From positions 22,616,730-22,680,729 of the forward strand of contig OZ007572.1 of assembly GCA_963931925.1 (NCBI GenBank): a stretch of DNA of 64,000 nucleotides, read 5' to 3'. Below the pieces are notes generated by a model. The model was not told where the DNA came from. It was given only the letters and a program-made list of their open reading frames with translations, and searched no databases. The position numbers and the translations under genes are program-made. The DNA comes from Onchidella celtica (taxonomy: Eukaryota > Mollusca > Gastropoda > Systellommatophora > Onchidiidae). Shown here piece by piece: positions 11,084 through 22,108 of the stretch. Numbering within the stretch: position 1 is the stretch's first letter; every line of letters starts with the position of its first letter.

Positions 11084-11931
11084 CTATAGTGCAGTGTTTC
11101 TATAGGTGGGCGTGGCAATATCTTTGGTGGGGCGTAGGAACTTTTCATTGCACTAAGCAAACACGTGAATAGAACTTGAAATAAAGTTTGAATTACCGGT
11201 ACAACTTCTTTTCAATTAATGCATACTGAATAGAATATATATATCTCACTATATATATACATATCTCTCTCTATATATATCTTTATATATATATTTGAGG
11301 ACTTGAAAACTTTGTCCTCTATGCATTTCATGACCACAGCACACAGAGTTCTGAAATTTTTTGTGCTGATGCAGAGCAAAACGTACGAGGTTTTTAAGGA
11401 ATACTTCTTGAAATTTGATGCTCTACTGATTTTAGAAAAATCAAACAAAAAATCGGCTGGAAAAAAACTCCAGTAGCCTTTTTAAGCGCTTTCCTTCGTT
11501 TCACACTCACCATTTTAAGGTTTCGTTATCACTTCCTGCGATGTGTTCACTATCAAACACACTAACCCGTGCGCAAATCATGCTATTGTACGGGATGCGC
11601 AGGGTGTCAACTCACAAAGGCAGAGCAGTAAGACTTATTTAAAAACAAACAAACAAAAATAAAATAAATAAATAGGAACAGGCAAGATGAAGCAGGTCCA
11701 TAATAATCACCCAGAACTGAAACTAATATTCAAACCGATTTATCCCGGGCAGGGCCGGGGAGCTCAGCTTGTCTATATATAATATATAATTATGTAGATA
11801 TAAATATAATGTTTTTTGTAACTGATGTAACTTAGTGTAATCATAGTGGAGCGCACGTTGTTTTTTTTGTTTTTTTTTAAAATCGAAGTGGGGTGTTTGA
11901 CCCCCAAAAGTTGAGAAACCCTGCTCTAGTG
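11084..11931. mobile_element. hAT-like non-autonomous element with 8-bp target duplication
   Basis: The left end at 11092 reads CAGTGTTTCTATAGG. The right end, inverted, reads CAGGGTTTCTCAACTTTTGG and stops at 11923. The flanks CTATAGTG (11084-11091) and CTCTAGTG (11924-11931) match at 7 of 8 positions, as expected for an aged hAT target duplication. The 832-bp body has no transposase and contains an ATAT-rich patch at 11237-11295. Confidence 0.75.
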
Positions 11932-11997
11932 GTTTAAAAGTTTCACTTTGGTCTTGTTGAAATAAATATATAATCAGATGAAATGTCTCTTAATCTC

Positions 11998-12034
11998 TCG
12001 CCTCGCCCCCCCCCCCCTCACCCCCCCCCCCAAA
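11998..12034. repeat. Poly-C tracts
   Basis: Two long C runs interrupted by TCA. One of many poly-C/poly-G tracts in the window. Confidence 0.9.
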
Positions 12035-12201
12035 ATCACATGTACACAGTGTACTATTTTTTCACCATTTAGTTAGAACCTTTCATTGCCCCGACAATTA
12101 AGCTTTTATCAATGTTTCAAAAGCTCACCAAAAGCGCCCCCCCCCCTTTATATAGTTTTGCCCTCCACAATTTGGAAGTTGGGCCATTTCACAAGTAGAG
12201 C

Positions 12202-12589
12202 AACTATAGCAGGGATGGTCAAACTTACTCAATATAAGATTAAGAGCCACAAACAATAAACTTCAGATGTTCGAGGGCCATAAGACATCAACAAAATTTA
12301 CACACACGTTTTTATTGTCACATGCACATTTTCTTACAAAAAATGTATAATGAATATTAAGAAATACGTGTAGGCAACAATATTTACTCATTGTGTGCAG
12401 TTTTTTAAGCTGTTAATTTGAGTTAGTTTCAGTAATCACAATTAAGTACATGCATATATACCAAATATCTTAAACAAAAAACAAAAAAACAAAAAATGCT
12501 CAGCCAACATATTTCCAAGAGCCGCATATTGAAGGCCGAAGAGCCGCATGTGGCTCGCGAGCTGCGGTTTGTCCACTCCTATACTATAG
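12202..12589. mobile_element. hAT MITE of the CGCGGCTC family, complete copy
   Basis: The element spans 12210-12581 and starts CAGGGATGGTCAAACTT. Its inverted other end starts AGGAGTGGACAAACCGC and continues into AGCTCGCGAGCCACATGCGG. The flanks AACTATAG (12202-12209) and TACTATAG (12582-12589) match at 7 of 8 positions. The outer sequence resembles the widespread CAGGGGTGGCCAAAC class of hAT ends known in many animals. There is no coding region. Confidence 0.8.
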
Positions 12590-13477
12590 TAATTAGCATT
12601 CAGATAATGCGTAATATAAATGAAACTAAACCTTTTAATGTACTGCATGTAGTATTACTGTCACTGAAAAGCCCTGTCGTGAAACTACTGAAAAGCCCTG
12701 TGGTGAAACTACAGATTTTCTGCATGTATCAGTATGAATTTGCATTTTTTAGTGTGTTTGCCTGTTGTTGTTTTTTTAATATTTGGCTAGTTAAAAAAAA
12801 TTCTGGAAATTTTGTTTACTTAAGTAACAATTTAAAGTAGTGTTGAGAAATCACCTACCTTATGACATTTTGGGTTAACTTAAACATTTCTTTTTTATCT
12901 CATTCAAGATATTTTTTAACCTGCTGACAGAATCTCTTCCAATTAGTACACTTGAATCCACAGTCATTCATGAACAAAAGAGCGAAGTCACAGCAAAGAC
13001 ACTAGATACAATAAGATAAGACACTCCCTTCTTTGCACCACAAAAAAAAATCATGTACACAGTTTGCGTGCAGATCAGGGGCGGGGCCCATGGCACATTG
13101 CATGAAAAGAATGCTTCATAATTATGATGACAAATTAATGATGCAGATTTGTCACAATGCTGCAGTGTCTACAAACGACAAAAAAAAATTGTTTCCCTAC
13201 AGCGATTGAAGAATACAAAATTAACAACTTCAATCAAAGCCTACAATGACAGCTAAACCGTGAACAAAATTCAAGATTTTCCCAAATTGGCCTTGTAAAA
13301 CAGTGCATTCATGACTTCCGTGCTTTCACCTCTATGTAGCGGTGCAAAATCTGTACCCACGCTAACTAAATGCACCTGGCTATGTCATCTTATTGTATTT
13401 AGTATAATTATTTGGCCACGCGAGAGGAGAGAACATTATCTTTATTAACATATCTAGATGGCGCACCGGGCAGAAAG
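12590..13477. other. No gene seen
   Basis: AT-rich spacer. A short direct duplication AAAAGCCCTGT(C/G)GTGAAACTA occurs at 12667-12710. No open frame is convincing. Confidence 0.5.
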
Positions 13478-13901
13478 CTTGAGTAAAGTAGCCCTGACAG
13501 TTGTGTTAACTGACAGATTAAGTCCTCTGAGACAACAGCATAAAGTAATTATAGTATGTTACGACAAAAATTCGATGGATCATGTTGCGTTAACAACATT
13601 TTTGCACACAGAAAATCTCTAACATGACTTCATTTTTCTGAGTCCCTTAATTATTTCAGCCATTGCGACTAAGTGTAGGCTATGTCAGTGCCACATAAAA
13701 AATACAATACGAGGTTTATTCATGGACAACCAAAAAAAAACAAAAAAAACCAACATTTCAACGGACGTAAGTAAATCAGAGGTTAAAGCTGAATCATATC
13801 AGTATGAATGGATGTAATATGGATTACATCGCGGATGATCGAATGGCACCATCTGTCAGTTGGGTTATTATGTTTTTCTTTTCTCTCTGCATCATTGTAA
13901 C

Positions 13902-14835
13902 CAAAAAGGGAGGAGTTCCGTATGCGTTACATGTAATTTTTACCGTTATTAAGTAAAGCTCACTGTTACACATTGTTCCCAACCTTATGACCAATTATCA
14001 CTTCATATTCACAATAACACTTGTAACATACTTGCTAAGAAAAATAGTATAATCCAAGAAAAAAGTCGGAAGTGAGACAAAATCCGAAAACAGCTGCCAT
14101 TTTGAAACTTACTGGGGAGAGGTCACAGTAACAGAATTTACCAAAAAGCGCGGCTGGCGAAGGTTTACTGAAACAAAACTTGATATAGTGTTCACGAATT
14201 TAAACTCACAACACATGGAATGGTCAGATGGACCTGGGGGCGTGAGGGTCTAGTCAGTTTGTATCAATGGGCGGTAGTCAGATTGACTAATCGGGCGAAA
14301 AGGGCTGGGGTAGCCATTGGCGATCGACGTACACACAAGTAGGCCCTCATTAGATCAGATCATGCAATCTCCGAGCAGCTGAAATCGGATTGTTTCGCTA
14401 CTAAGCCGATTCATAATTTTTTCAAACTATGCAAATTAACAAGGTCGGTAACTTTCCGTAATTTAGGTCAAGGTACTGACTGTGAATATAAGTAAATTTT
14501 TACCGACAATCTGTTAACTCACCTGCGTGGCGAAATGGTTAAGACATGTGATTCAGGAGCGAAAGGGTGTGGGTGCGGATCCGAGCATTGTCATGATTTA
14601 TGATTATTATATATGTGTTCTCTTTCAGATGCTTCTAGCGCAGAGAAATCGAGATGAAATGGAAGCAAGATAGAGAGGGGAGAGAGACACATGAGAGAAA
14701 ACGAAAAATGACGTGAATTATTTATTGCTATTTCTTTATTAACCCCCCAAAAATACCTAGCCTCTTTTTTTATTCAACCCCCTCAAAATAAACCCTCTTT
14801 AGCATGTAACGCATTCGGAACTCCTTCCACAAAAA
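13902..14835. mobile_element. 922-bp element with GGAGTTCCG inverted ends, inside foldback copy 2
   Basis: The left end GGAGTTCCGTATGCGTTACA and the inverse of the right end GGAGTTCCGAATGCGTTACA differ at one base, and the repeat runs on for about 26 bp. CAAAAA on both sides (13902-13907 and 14830-14835) could be a 6-bp target duplication, though the A-rich site makes its exact length uncertain. Removing the insert restores the foldback sequence as found at 6300-6320, which proves insertion. No transposase is visible. Confidence 0.75.
14521..14586 (+). repeat. tRNA-like stretch inside the 922-bp element
   Basis: TGGCGAAATGGTTAAGACAT resembles a tRNA D-arm with box A, and GGTGCGGATCC about 40 bp later resembles a degraded box B. 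It does not fold into a convincing full tRNA. It is probably the head of an old SINE. Confidence 0.4.
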
Positions 14836-15402
14836 ATGCAGTGCATGTTTTACCCATGGACAACCAATTATCAAATAATAATAATAAAATCAACAGGCAC
14901 GCGTGAAATTAATGTTGAAGTCTAATCATATCAGTTTGAAAGGATGCTCAACCCTTTTATGTATCAGTGCCTTTTAATGCATGTTTATTTCCTCTAAAAT
15001 GTCTCATGATTTACAGGAGTCGAGAATGTATGTATGTATACCCATTTAAACTAAGATTGAAATGAACTGTTATTATTATTTCCTCTAAATTGTATTTTGA
15101 CTTACGGGTGTCAAGAATGTGTTCATGTATGTATCAATATAATATCTGATGACAGTGATAAAGAACAATTTAAACTAAGGCTGAAATAAAATGTGATCTT
15201 GACTTGTTTAACAAAAAAAAAGTAGGGGTATAATCTGGACCTGGGGGGGGGGGGGGGAGGTATAGTCTTGCCTAGCCCAAAGTATACCCGGGGTATAAAC
15301 TGACCAGGCCAGTTTAACCCCGGGTATAGTCTGGGCGGAGGGTATATTTTGGCCTTTTACACGGGGCCAACTGCCCCTGCAGCGCCCCCTATGCTACGCC
15401 AC

Positions 15403-16399
15403 TGAACAAGACATAATGAAAATTATAAGAAATCTAGAATATTATTACTTGTAGTTACTTAAGGTCAACATATGGCCTTGAAATCAATAGGGGAAGCCTT
15501 ATCTGAAGTTCACTGACGACTCCATTTTTCCTAAATGAGGGCAGCGCTAGAGATCACTAATCTTGTAAACTGATGGCCTCCCCTAACCCGCGCTTTCGTT
15601 CTTCTTTCTATGTCCCATACAAATACTAAACCCGACCTTTTGATAAGCCCGCTCAAAAGTCCCCTTTTTAGTGTGTTTTCTTGACTGGCACGGACGGGCG
15701 GAGGATCTCCCCTTTCTTCATCTTCAAACCAGATATTACTTTTGTAAAGGGTGCGAGAATATATCAGAAGTTTTCTAGGGGTGTGGCGTACAGAAAAGGT
15801 TGTGAATCAATGTTCTAGATGGATGTTTTTATAGTTCAGCGATTAACACTTAGAACATCAAATGTGCGCCCGTCTTAAGTTGAATAGATGTAACTCAAAT
15901 GGTACTCCTTCCAAAAGTTTAAAGCAACAAATCTTACCTTAAGTAGTCCATCAGCTTCAAACAATCCACAGTGTGACAGTTCAATAATCCACAAAACGAA
16001 TTTCAAAAGCACAAAACACAGTAGACACACTCGGCTGAAACTTTACATCCACAGAAATGAAATCACAACATTCTCACCACAAAACTTTTGCATCCAATCT
16101 GAAATATTTCTCCACAATTTCTTCACGAAATGAATAAAACGCTGCCAAACACTAGAACTAAGATCAAACTCAAAATATTTTCACAATTTCTTCATTAAAT
16201 GAGGAAAGCACTTCCAAACATTAGAACTAAATCAAATGGATTTTAAAACGAGCCATATTAATTATTAATGGCGACATTCAGAAATCAGAACTCGTCGTCA
16301 AAACGAAGGCATGTGTGATGTTTTGAAAAGTGAAAATCGCTTACAACAAACACGCTATCAACACACGGACTGGACCTCGTTATTTCAAGAGACCAAATG
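15403..16399. other. Spacer with a two-copy 65-bp tandem duplication
   Basis: No gene is supported. At about 16108-16240 two adjacent copies share CACAATTTCTTCA(C/T) ... AAATGA ... CCAAACA(C/T)TAGAACTAA. GCTACGCCACTG at 15391-15402 looks like the inverted end of a hAT element starting CAGTGGCGTAGC, but I found no partner end. Confidence 0.5.
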
Positions 16400-16551
16400 A
16401 AATTTTCGGGCTGGGCCAGACTATACCCCCCCCCCCTCCCCCCGGTCCAGATTATATCCCCTATTCTTTTCTGTAAACAAATCAGGATCGTATTAGGCCT
16501 ACGGATGCCATGAATGTGTTCATGTATGTATTAATATGGTATGCGATGACA

Positions 16552-17802
16552 GTGATTGTCATGATTCGAGTGTTATTAAAACTCACGCAGAGCGTGAGTG
16601 GTTTTTTTTACCAGGGCCATGAGAAATTGGCTGGTGGCCTTGAACGGTCCTCGCGAATTATAGTTGGTGAGTAAATAAATGTAAAGTTAAACTGTTAGAT
16701 TCACGCTTGTCAGTTTTAATGTTCGTGATTAATAAGTAATGGAGTAGGGGTGAAACAAGGTGGGGATAGTTGACATTGTTAAGTACGACTAGACAAGTTT
16801 TTGCACGTTAACTGGCTGGTAGAATAGTGCAGACGTATTACTACAATTAAAATGGTGGGAGGTTTCGGCCAATGAGATTGCTGAACTAATTGGGCCAGCG
16901 GACTAGCACTGCTGGGTAGTTGGATAGTATAAAACATCGTGTAACGTTCAGATTCATTGAGTACAGACGAGAAGCCAAGCATCGTGTCGTGAAGTATCTC
17001 CGGTTGACCAGTACCTGAACTGTGTGCTTTGAAGACAAGAAGTCCTTGCTAACGGACTGACTGAGCTCTAGAAAGAAAGGTCTGAGTGGTCTGACCTTTG
17101 AAAGCCCACGCTGCGCTATTTTGATGTTCGCGCCTACCAGTAGGCGTGACCAATGGTAATATATCTTATTTGTTTAAGCATAATAGAAGATCAGAGATAG
17201 AGAGAGAACCACAGCCTCATAGGAAGTCTAAGGAAACCCCAGCTGGCACTCGACGACGAGTGGCCTGTATTATAGATCTATCTCCATAGTATGATTGAAG
17301 TAATATAGCCACATTGTTGAGGAATTGAATGGTGATTGTGCATATATATATATAGTCTTTTGCAACTGCGTAATTACCTACAAGCCGAAGTGTGCTTCTG
17401 TAGGCTTGGAACGTACTGGGCTCTCCTAACATTCAAGCCCATATGATTTAGGGAGAGTTTGCCTGGCGACTGGCCAGTGGCGACTCCACTGTCACTTTAG
17501 ATTGATATCTAGTTTTGTATAATATACCTATTTGCTATTGATTGCAGTACATCCAATAAGGAACCATAATTACATGAATATCATAGATTAAGTTAGTAAT
17601 TAGAATTTATTGAGTTGAATATACCTCTATTGTCTTTTGTTTTGTTTATTATTTAAATAATAATATGGCCTGACCGGCCTGACATAGATATACGCTCTAG
17701 TTATTTGATACTTTTCTTGTGTGGTTGTGTCCGAGTGTGAGTTAGCTGCCTCTCGTGCAGTCATAACATCCCCAAGACCCTAACTCTGCTCGTGACAGTG
17801 AT
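16552..17802. mobile_element. Solo LTR of an LTR retrotransposon, 1,241 bp
   Basis: The insert 16557-17797 starts TGTCATGATTCGAG and ends CTCTGCTCGTGACA, so it has TG...CA ends and short inverted termini (TGTCA/TGACA). GTGAT flanks it exactly on both sides (16552-16556 and 17798-17802), a 5-bp target duplication. Removing it restores the foldback segment GATGACAGTGATAAAGAAC. There is no internal gag-pol region, so this is a solo LTR left by recombination between two LTRs. TGT...ACA ends and a 5-bp duplication fit the Gypsy group, but the superfamily is inference. It is younger than foldback copy 3. Confidence 0.9.
16925..16934 (+). promoter_or_regulatory. Probable TATA box of the LTR promoter
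   Basis: TAGTATAAAA lies about 370 bp inside the LTR. A transcription start would be expected near 16960. This would divide a U3 of about 400 bp from a long R-U5. Orientation is inferred from this box alone. Confidence 0.45.
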
Positions 17803-18338
17803 AAAGAACAATTTAAACTAAGGCTGAAATAAACCATGGTCTTGACTTGTTTTTAAAAAAAAGTAGGGAGTATAATCTCGACTGTGGGGGGGGGGGGGGG
17901 GGGATATAGTCTGGCCCAGCCCAAAGTATACCGGGGGTATAGACTGGCCAGTCTAATCCCGGGTATAATCTGGGCGGAGGGTATATTTTGGCCTGTTACA
18001 CCGGCATGGCAATAAATGAAGCGTTAGTCGCCGGACTGAACATGGTGCAGGCTGGTGACCAAACTGACTGTCGAACGTTCTGTCGAGTTGAGAAGGACTT
18101 CACGAAGGCGAGAGAGAATTTTTCCACGGTCTATGACATCATCTTCAGTAATGTTCACAACATTGGCACCCCCACCGATGTGCTGTCATCTGAATGGTGA
18201 AAATCCGCTGTCAAAATAAATAATAATAATAATTAATAATTGTCATGCCTTGCAACTCTTGCCGCATTACTCGTCAGTATCTTATCCGCGCTTAATTCCC
18301 TTGGAGCATTTTGTTGCAATTTCTCTTACCGCAACAAT

Positions 18339-18412
18339 CTCTCTCTCTCTCTCTCCCTCTCTCTCTCTCTCTCTTTCTCTCTTTCTCTCTCTCTCTCTCC
18401 CTCTCTCCCTGT
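18339..18412. repeat. CT microsatellite
   Basis: An imperfect (CT)n tract broken by CC and TT. Open frames across it code only Ser/Leu runs and are artefacts. Confidence 0.95.
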
Positions 18413-18655
18413 GCCTGCTTGCCAGACTATGGTGTTGCCTGTCCTTCATTTCCTCTTGTTATTTCTGCGTTCCAGGGAAAGAAATGTCACACGATGGAAT
18501 TCAGGGGAGGGGGGACAGTAGGCGAAGACAGAATGTCTCTCGCGAGCATGTCTACCGCACCATCACCCCAAGTGCACCTCCTGTAACTTTTTCAAAGAAA
18601 CTACCCCCGCCTCCTGTCCCCCCCCCCCCCACTTCCGTCAGTGAGCCATCAGCCT

Positions 18656-19971
18656 TACGACGGGGAGTCAAAAATTAATGCAATTTGTTTCATTGCTAGA
18701 ATGGAAATAACCCAGTAACAGTAACAAGTGTCATACCTCAAATTGAAGCCACACATTAGAGGATCAGATCCCTACTTCTCAACATAGTCTCCACCTCTCT
18801 CGATAGCCATTGTCCACCTTTATTAAGGCCACGTATGCCAACTTCGCAAAGCTGAACCGGCTGATCTTCGAGCCAGCTTTAACAGCAGTCTTGACTTCTT
18901 CGTTGTTTTCATGACCTCACAGGACTTCTTTCACGGGACCGAAAAGGTGAAAGTCTGAAGGTGCCAAAACAGGAGAATAAGATGGATGTGACAGTGTTGT
19001 CCACTCAAACGAGGTGATTGCCTCCCTTGACATGATACTTGTGTGAGGGTGGACATTGTCATGGTGAAAAAGAACTTTGTCCATTTCCAAATTGGGCCTC
19101 ACTCGTCGAATTCTTGCTTTCAGCCGTTACAGTGTCTCAGTGTATACCTCAGAGTTCATAGTCGCTCTTCCTGGCAAAAAAATCAGTGAGAATTACACCT
19201 TGAATGTCCCAAAACACAGTTGCCATGATTTTTCTGTCTTGAATTTGTTTTGTTTTTGGGGACGTTGGGTGTCGCCATTCCATTGATCGTCTTTTCGATT
19301 CTGGTTCATCTCCAGCGACAAGCCTTCTACAGAATGTGTGGTCTCTTTCGCTAAGCTGCAAAAGCTCCGTGCAGCAATTCACCCCTTCAATCTTGTGAAC
19401 AGCTGCCAATTGTCTTGGTACCCAACGGGCACAGACTTTGGTAAACCCAAGTGACTCGATGAGGTTATGGGCACTTCCGTGGCTTACTTCTAGCTTTGCT
19501 ACCCTAACTCACCAAGTGTTATTCGCATATCAGATCTGATTAAATGTTGTGCTTTTGCTTTGTCGGCAGTGTTGACACAACTTGACGGGCGATAAGCATG
19601 AAGATATCAACTCTTCCTTGTCTTCAAGGCTATCGCTCAGACGTCGGGCCCACCTATAAACATTACTATAGTCTAAAGCCTGATCTTTATAAACATTTTG
19701 CAGTTCCGTATGGATGTTTTGGGGAGGGGTGGGGGGTAGGAACTCTTTCAGTGACAAGGAATTCAATCACTGCTCTTTGTTTCTGATGGACTTTCAAGGG
19801 CAGCCATTTTGAAACAACCTAATTCACTCAAAAATGAAATGAAATAAAATTTTAACAAGCTTAAGTTTGAGAGTACATGCATAAGTACGATTACGCCAAA
19901 TATCAGCTCATTTGATGATAAACTGTGCTCAGTAGGAAACAAATTGCATTAAGCGTTGACTCCTCTTCGTA
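18656..19971 (-). mobile_element. mariner-family transposon, full length, inactive
   Basis: The element spans 18658-19969 (1,312 bp, the usual mariner length). TA lies on each side (18656-18657 and 19970-19971). The terminal inverted repeats are about 35 bp: the left begins CGACGGGGAGTCAAAAATTA and the right, inverted, begins CGAAGAGGAGTCAACGCTTA. Both go on to ATGCAATTTGTTTC. A broken transposase lies on the minus strand. A Tc1/mariner element with a DD34D spacing belongs to the mariner branch. Confidence 0.93.
18772..19807 (-). pseudogene. mariner transposase pseudogene
   Basis: The minus strand keeps the parts of a mariner transposase in order but in changing frames. A helix-turn-helix part lies near 19600-19790 (QRAVIEFLVTERVPT, then NIHTELQNVY and YRWARRL). 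A central part lies near 19190-19370 (RLVAGDE, SMEWRHPTSP, VFWDIQGVILTDF). The C-terminal catalytic part lies at 18917-19102 (HHDNVHPHT ... YSPVLAPSDFHLFGP). The second and third catalytic Asp are 34 residues apart, the DD34D signature. The C-terminus GGDYVEK stops at 18772. Several frame changes, and loss of the residues just after the first catalytic Asp, make it inactive. The span of about 345 codons equals a normal transposase. Confidence 0.93.
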
Positions 19972-20193
19972 TTTATTATAGTGGTTATAGAGTGCCTCAG
20001 CGTCAACCTCTCCACTGTAAGCTCCTTCCCCCCAATTTTTCCCCTTACAAGGGCCCTTGCCTTCCTAAAATTTCACACGCAATTCTGTTTCTGCCACAAG
20101 AAGAGTTAGGACTGAAATCCATAGGAATTTCAAGTGGGGTCTAAATGAACGGGACGGGTTATTTCAATGGCAATTAATCATTAAAAATTTCAG

Positions 20194-20436
20194 TGCTAAG
20201 TAACTTCATTACTCGCTATTTATCGGGAAGTGTAAGGGTCAGACTAGATACCAGGGCCAAGCGGAAGCTCTGTGACCCTCTCTCACTCTCACTAAAGCTA
20301 GTGCCCTCTAATAAGTATGGATGCCAAAAATGTGACGGGAAAATATATGAGCTGTCTATCCGGTCTTGGAAAAATGTCCATCAGACCCTGAGTGTGAAGG
20401 GCGAGTTGGAGAGGGATGAGATAGCTAAGCCAACAG
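20194..20436 (+). CDS. Possible internal exon of an unknown gene
   Basis: An 81-codon open stretch runs from an acceptor-like AAAAATTTCAG to a donor-like GTATAC. It encodes a basic, polar peptide with a CQKC pair and ends ELERDEIAKPTG. Codons look protein-like and there is no tandem bias. I do not recognise the family. The next stretch (20516-21181) ends in a related peptide, EWDEVARPTG, at its own donor-like GTAACA, which suggests duplicated exons. It could also be a repeat-derived relic. Transcript evidence would decide. Confidence 0.35.
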
Positions 20437-20515
20437 GTATACATAATTAAGTTAGTAGCTTGAAATAATTTGCAAAATATTTAATGCATTACTGAATGTA
20501 TCTCTCCACCTCAGA

Positions 20516-21181
20516 GCACAAACACGGTGGCTTCGGTTTATTTCGATTTCGGCAGTTTTGCTGAAAGACATCAGTTTCAATGAAGAGACGGAGGGAGTTT
20601 GTGCTCTAAAAGTCGCTGTGAAGCAAGGTTGCCGGTGAAGATTTTCAAAAATCCCAAGAATCTCCTGTAAAAAATCCCAAGATGAGGTTTAAAATCCCAA
20701 GATATTTTTTCCAATCCCCCCAAAATGCATTTATAATTTACAATTCCATTATACATCCATATTGTTATAAGCAATGCAGTGGTTGGCTCGCAGGTTACAC
20801 AAAAGATCCTCTCACATACAAAATCTCAAACTGCCCCTGAGGCCATTCACCTATCCCCCCGCAAATTTAATGGTAATGTGAGTGTAGGGGCAATTTTGTG
20901 ATTTTTTTTTTTTTTTTGCAAAGAAATAATAGCAAAATATACAAGAACCTGAAAAATCCCAAGCTCTTTAAAAAACATGCCAAGATCCCAAGGTAACCCC
21001 TAAAATCCCAAGATCTTGGGGAAAATTCCAAGGACCGGCAACGCTGCTGTGAGGTCCTTGACACCTTCTCGACCTTCCGGCAAAACGAATCTGACGACAT
21101 TGAGCAAATCTGCCGAAAACAAACGAAATGGACACCACTGTGTCTGAGCTCTAGAATGGGATGAAGTAGCTAGGCCAACTG
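20516..21181 (+). pseudogene. Possible exon split by a hAT MITE
   Basis: After an acceptor-like CTCCACCTCAG the frame is open through KDISFNEETEGVCALKVAV. It is then cut by a 423-bp MITE (20624-21046) and continues as VLDTFSTFRQNESDDIEQIC up to a stop near 21168. The segments on each side read on in one frame once the MITE and one target copy are ignored, which argues for a former coding exon. The end (EWDEVARPTG before GTAACA) is in another frame from the rest, so the exon is also damaged downstream. The protein family is not recognised. Confidence 0.3.
20616..21054. mobile_element. hAT MITE rich in CCCAAGAT motifs
   Basis: The element spans 20624-21046 (423 bp). It starts CAAGGTTGCCGGT and, inverted from the right, CAGCGTTGCCGGT. 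The flanks CTGTGAAG (20616-20623) and CTGTGAGG (21047-21054) match at 7 of 8 positions. The interior repeats AAAATCCCAAGAT many times in both halves. No coding region. Confidence 0.8.
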
Positions 21182-21427
21182 GTAACAGAAATAACTTCAA
21201 AGAATTTTCAGGTTACTTACTAATATACTATTATACTGTAATGCAGGAGTTAGGGGCCATCCATCAATGGATTCGGGTGATTTTTTTTTTTATCCCCTAT
21301 CCCACTTCTTACCCTGCCTTGTTCGCGTAGGAGGACCATTAAAATTTTGACTGTCCATGATAGAGCATTGATATACTGAAACTTTAAATGACATTATGCA
21401 AGTACTATTAAATTTTGATTTATAATG

Positions 21428-21854
21428 CAGGGATGGCCGAACCGCGGCTCGGAAGCCACATGCGGCTCTTTGACCTTCAAAATGCGGCTTGTGAAAATAT
21501 GTTGGCTGAGCTCTTTTTTCATCACAGTTAATATAAGAGGTAAATAGACAAAAACATTCAAACTTTATAATTATTTATTGGGCATGAACTAAGACCCCAC
21601 TTGTTTCAAAAGTAAGTTTTAGTGTTCATGGTTAGCGAAAATATTTGAGAATTTAAATCTTAATTTTAATACTAGATCTGAGCGAGGCAATGTGCTGTAG
21701 AATTGAAGGAATATTTATATAAAATGTTTGTAAAACATGCGTTTGTAACAATAAAAATGTATGTGTAAATTTTGTTGATATTTATCTTGCGGCTCTCGAA
21801 CATCTGCTATTTATCGTATGTGACTCTTACATTAAACAAGTTTGGCCACCCCTG
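21428..21854. mobile_element. hAT MITE of the CGCGGCTC family, third copy
   Basis: The left end is CAGGGATGGCCGAACCGCGG. The right end, inverted, is CAGGGGTGGCCAAACTTGTT. The body shares GCCACATGCGGCTCTTTGAC and the TAAATTTTGTTGATATTTAT region with the copies at 9060 and 12210. The flanking 8-mers no longer match, so the duplication has decayed. Confidence 0.75.
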
Positions 21855-22108
21855 CGACAGGGTCTATGTATTTTTGACACAATCCCACAGTTTTATTTCT
21901 TTGTTTGCTTTGAAAAAAAAAAAAAACCAAACAAGAACAAAATTTTAATGAAACCAAGCTTTTTAATTCATTAGTGCGCACACTTCCACCCCCCTCCCCT
22001 CCCAATGTACGCTTTTCATATACTGCCCCCTCCTCCTCCCCCCCCCCCCCCACAGACTAATAAATTAACCAGACTGGAAACACGAGCTTCGGGGTGTGTC
22101 GTTTTTTA

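Larger units (their letters stand above)
13478..15361. mobile_element. Foldback element, 5'-truncated copy 2 (interrupted)
   Basis: From 13478 the sequence follows the interior of the 4057-6813 element: GACAACAG...AAGTAATTA, GACAAAAATTCGATGGATCA, then ATCTGTCAGTTGG at about 13850. It ends with the conserved terminal arm (GATGACAGTGAT...AAAGTAGGGG, CCCCGGGTATA) and TTTTACA at 15361. The outer left arm is missing. A separate 922-bp element is inserted at 13908-14829. Confidence 0.7.
16400..18000. mobile_element. Foldback element, internally deleted copy 3 (interrupted by a solo LTR)
   Basis: The left arm (CTGGGCCAGACTATACCCC, then CCAGATTATATCCCCTA) jumps at about 16495 straight to the right-arm segment ATGAATGTGTTCATGTATGT ... 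GATGACAGTGAT. Almost the whole interior is therefore deleted. The right arm resumes at 17803 and ends GGCCTGTTACA at 18000, again followed by CCGG. The outermost left end is absent. Confidence 0.7.

Noticed and set aside
14521-14586. A functional tRNA gene
   Set aside because: Box B is degraded and no cloverleaf closes; kept only as a tRNA-like remnant.
17988-18200. 70-codon frame beginning in the foldback end
   Set aside because: Open beyond the element end, but unrecognised, and the start lies in transposon sequence; too weak to list.
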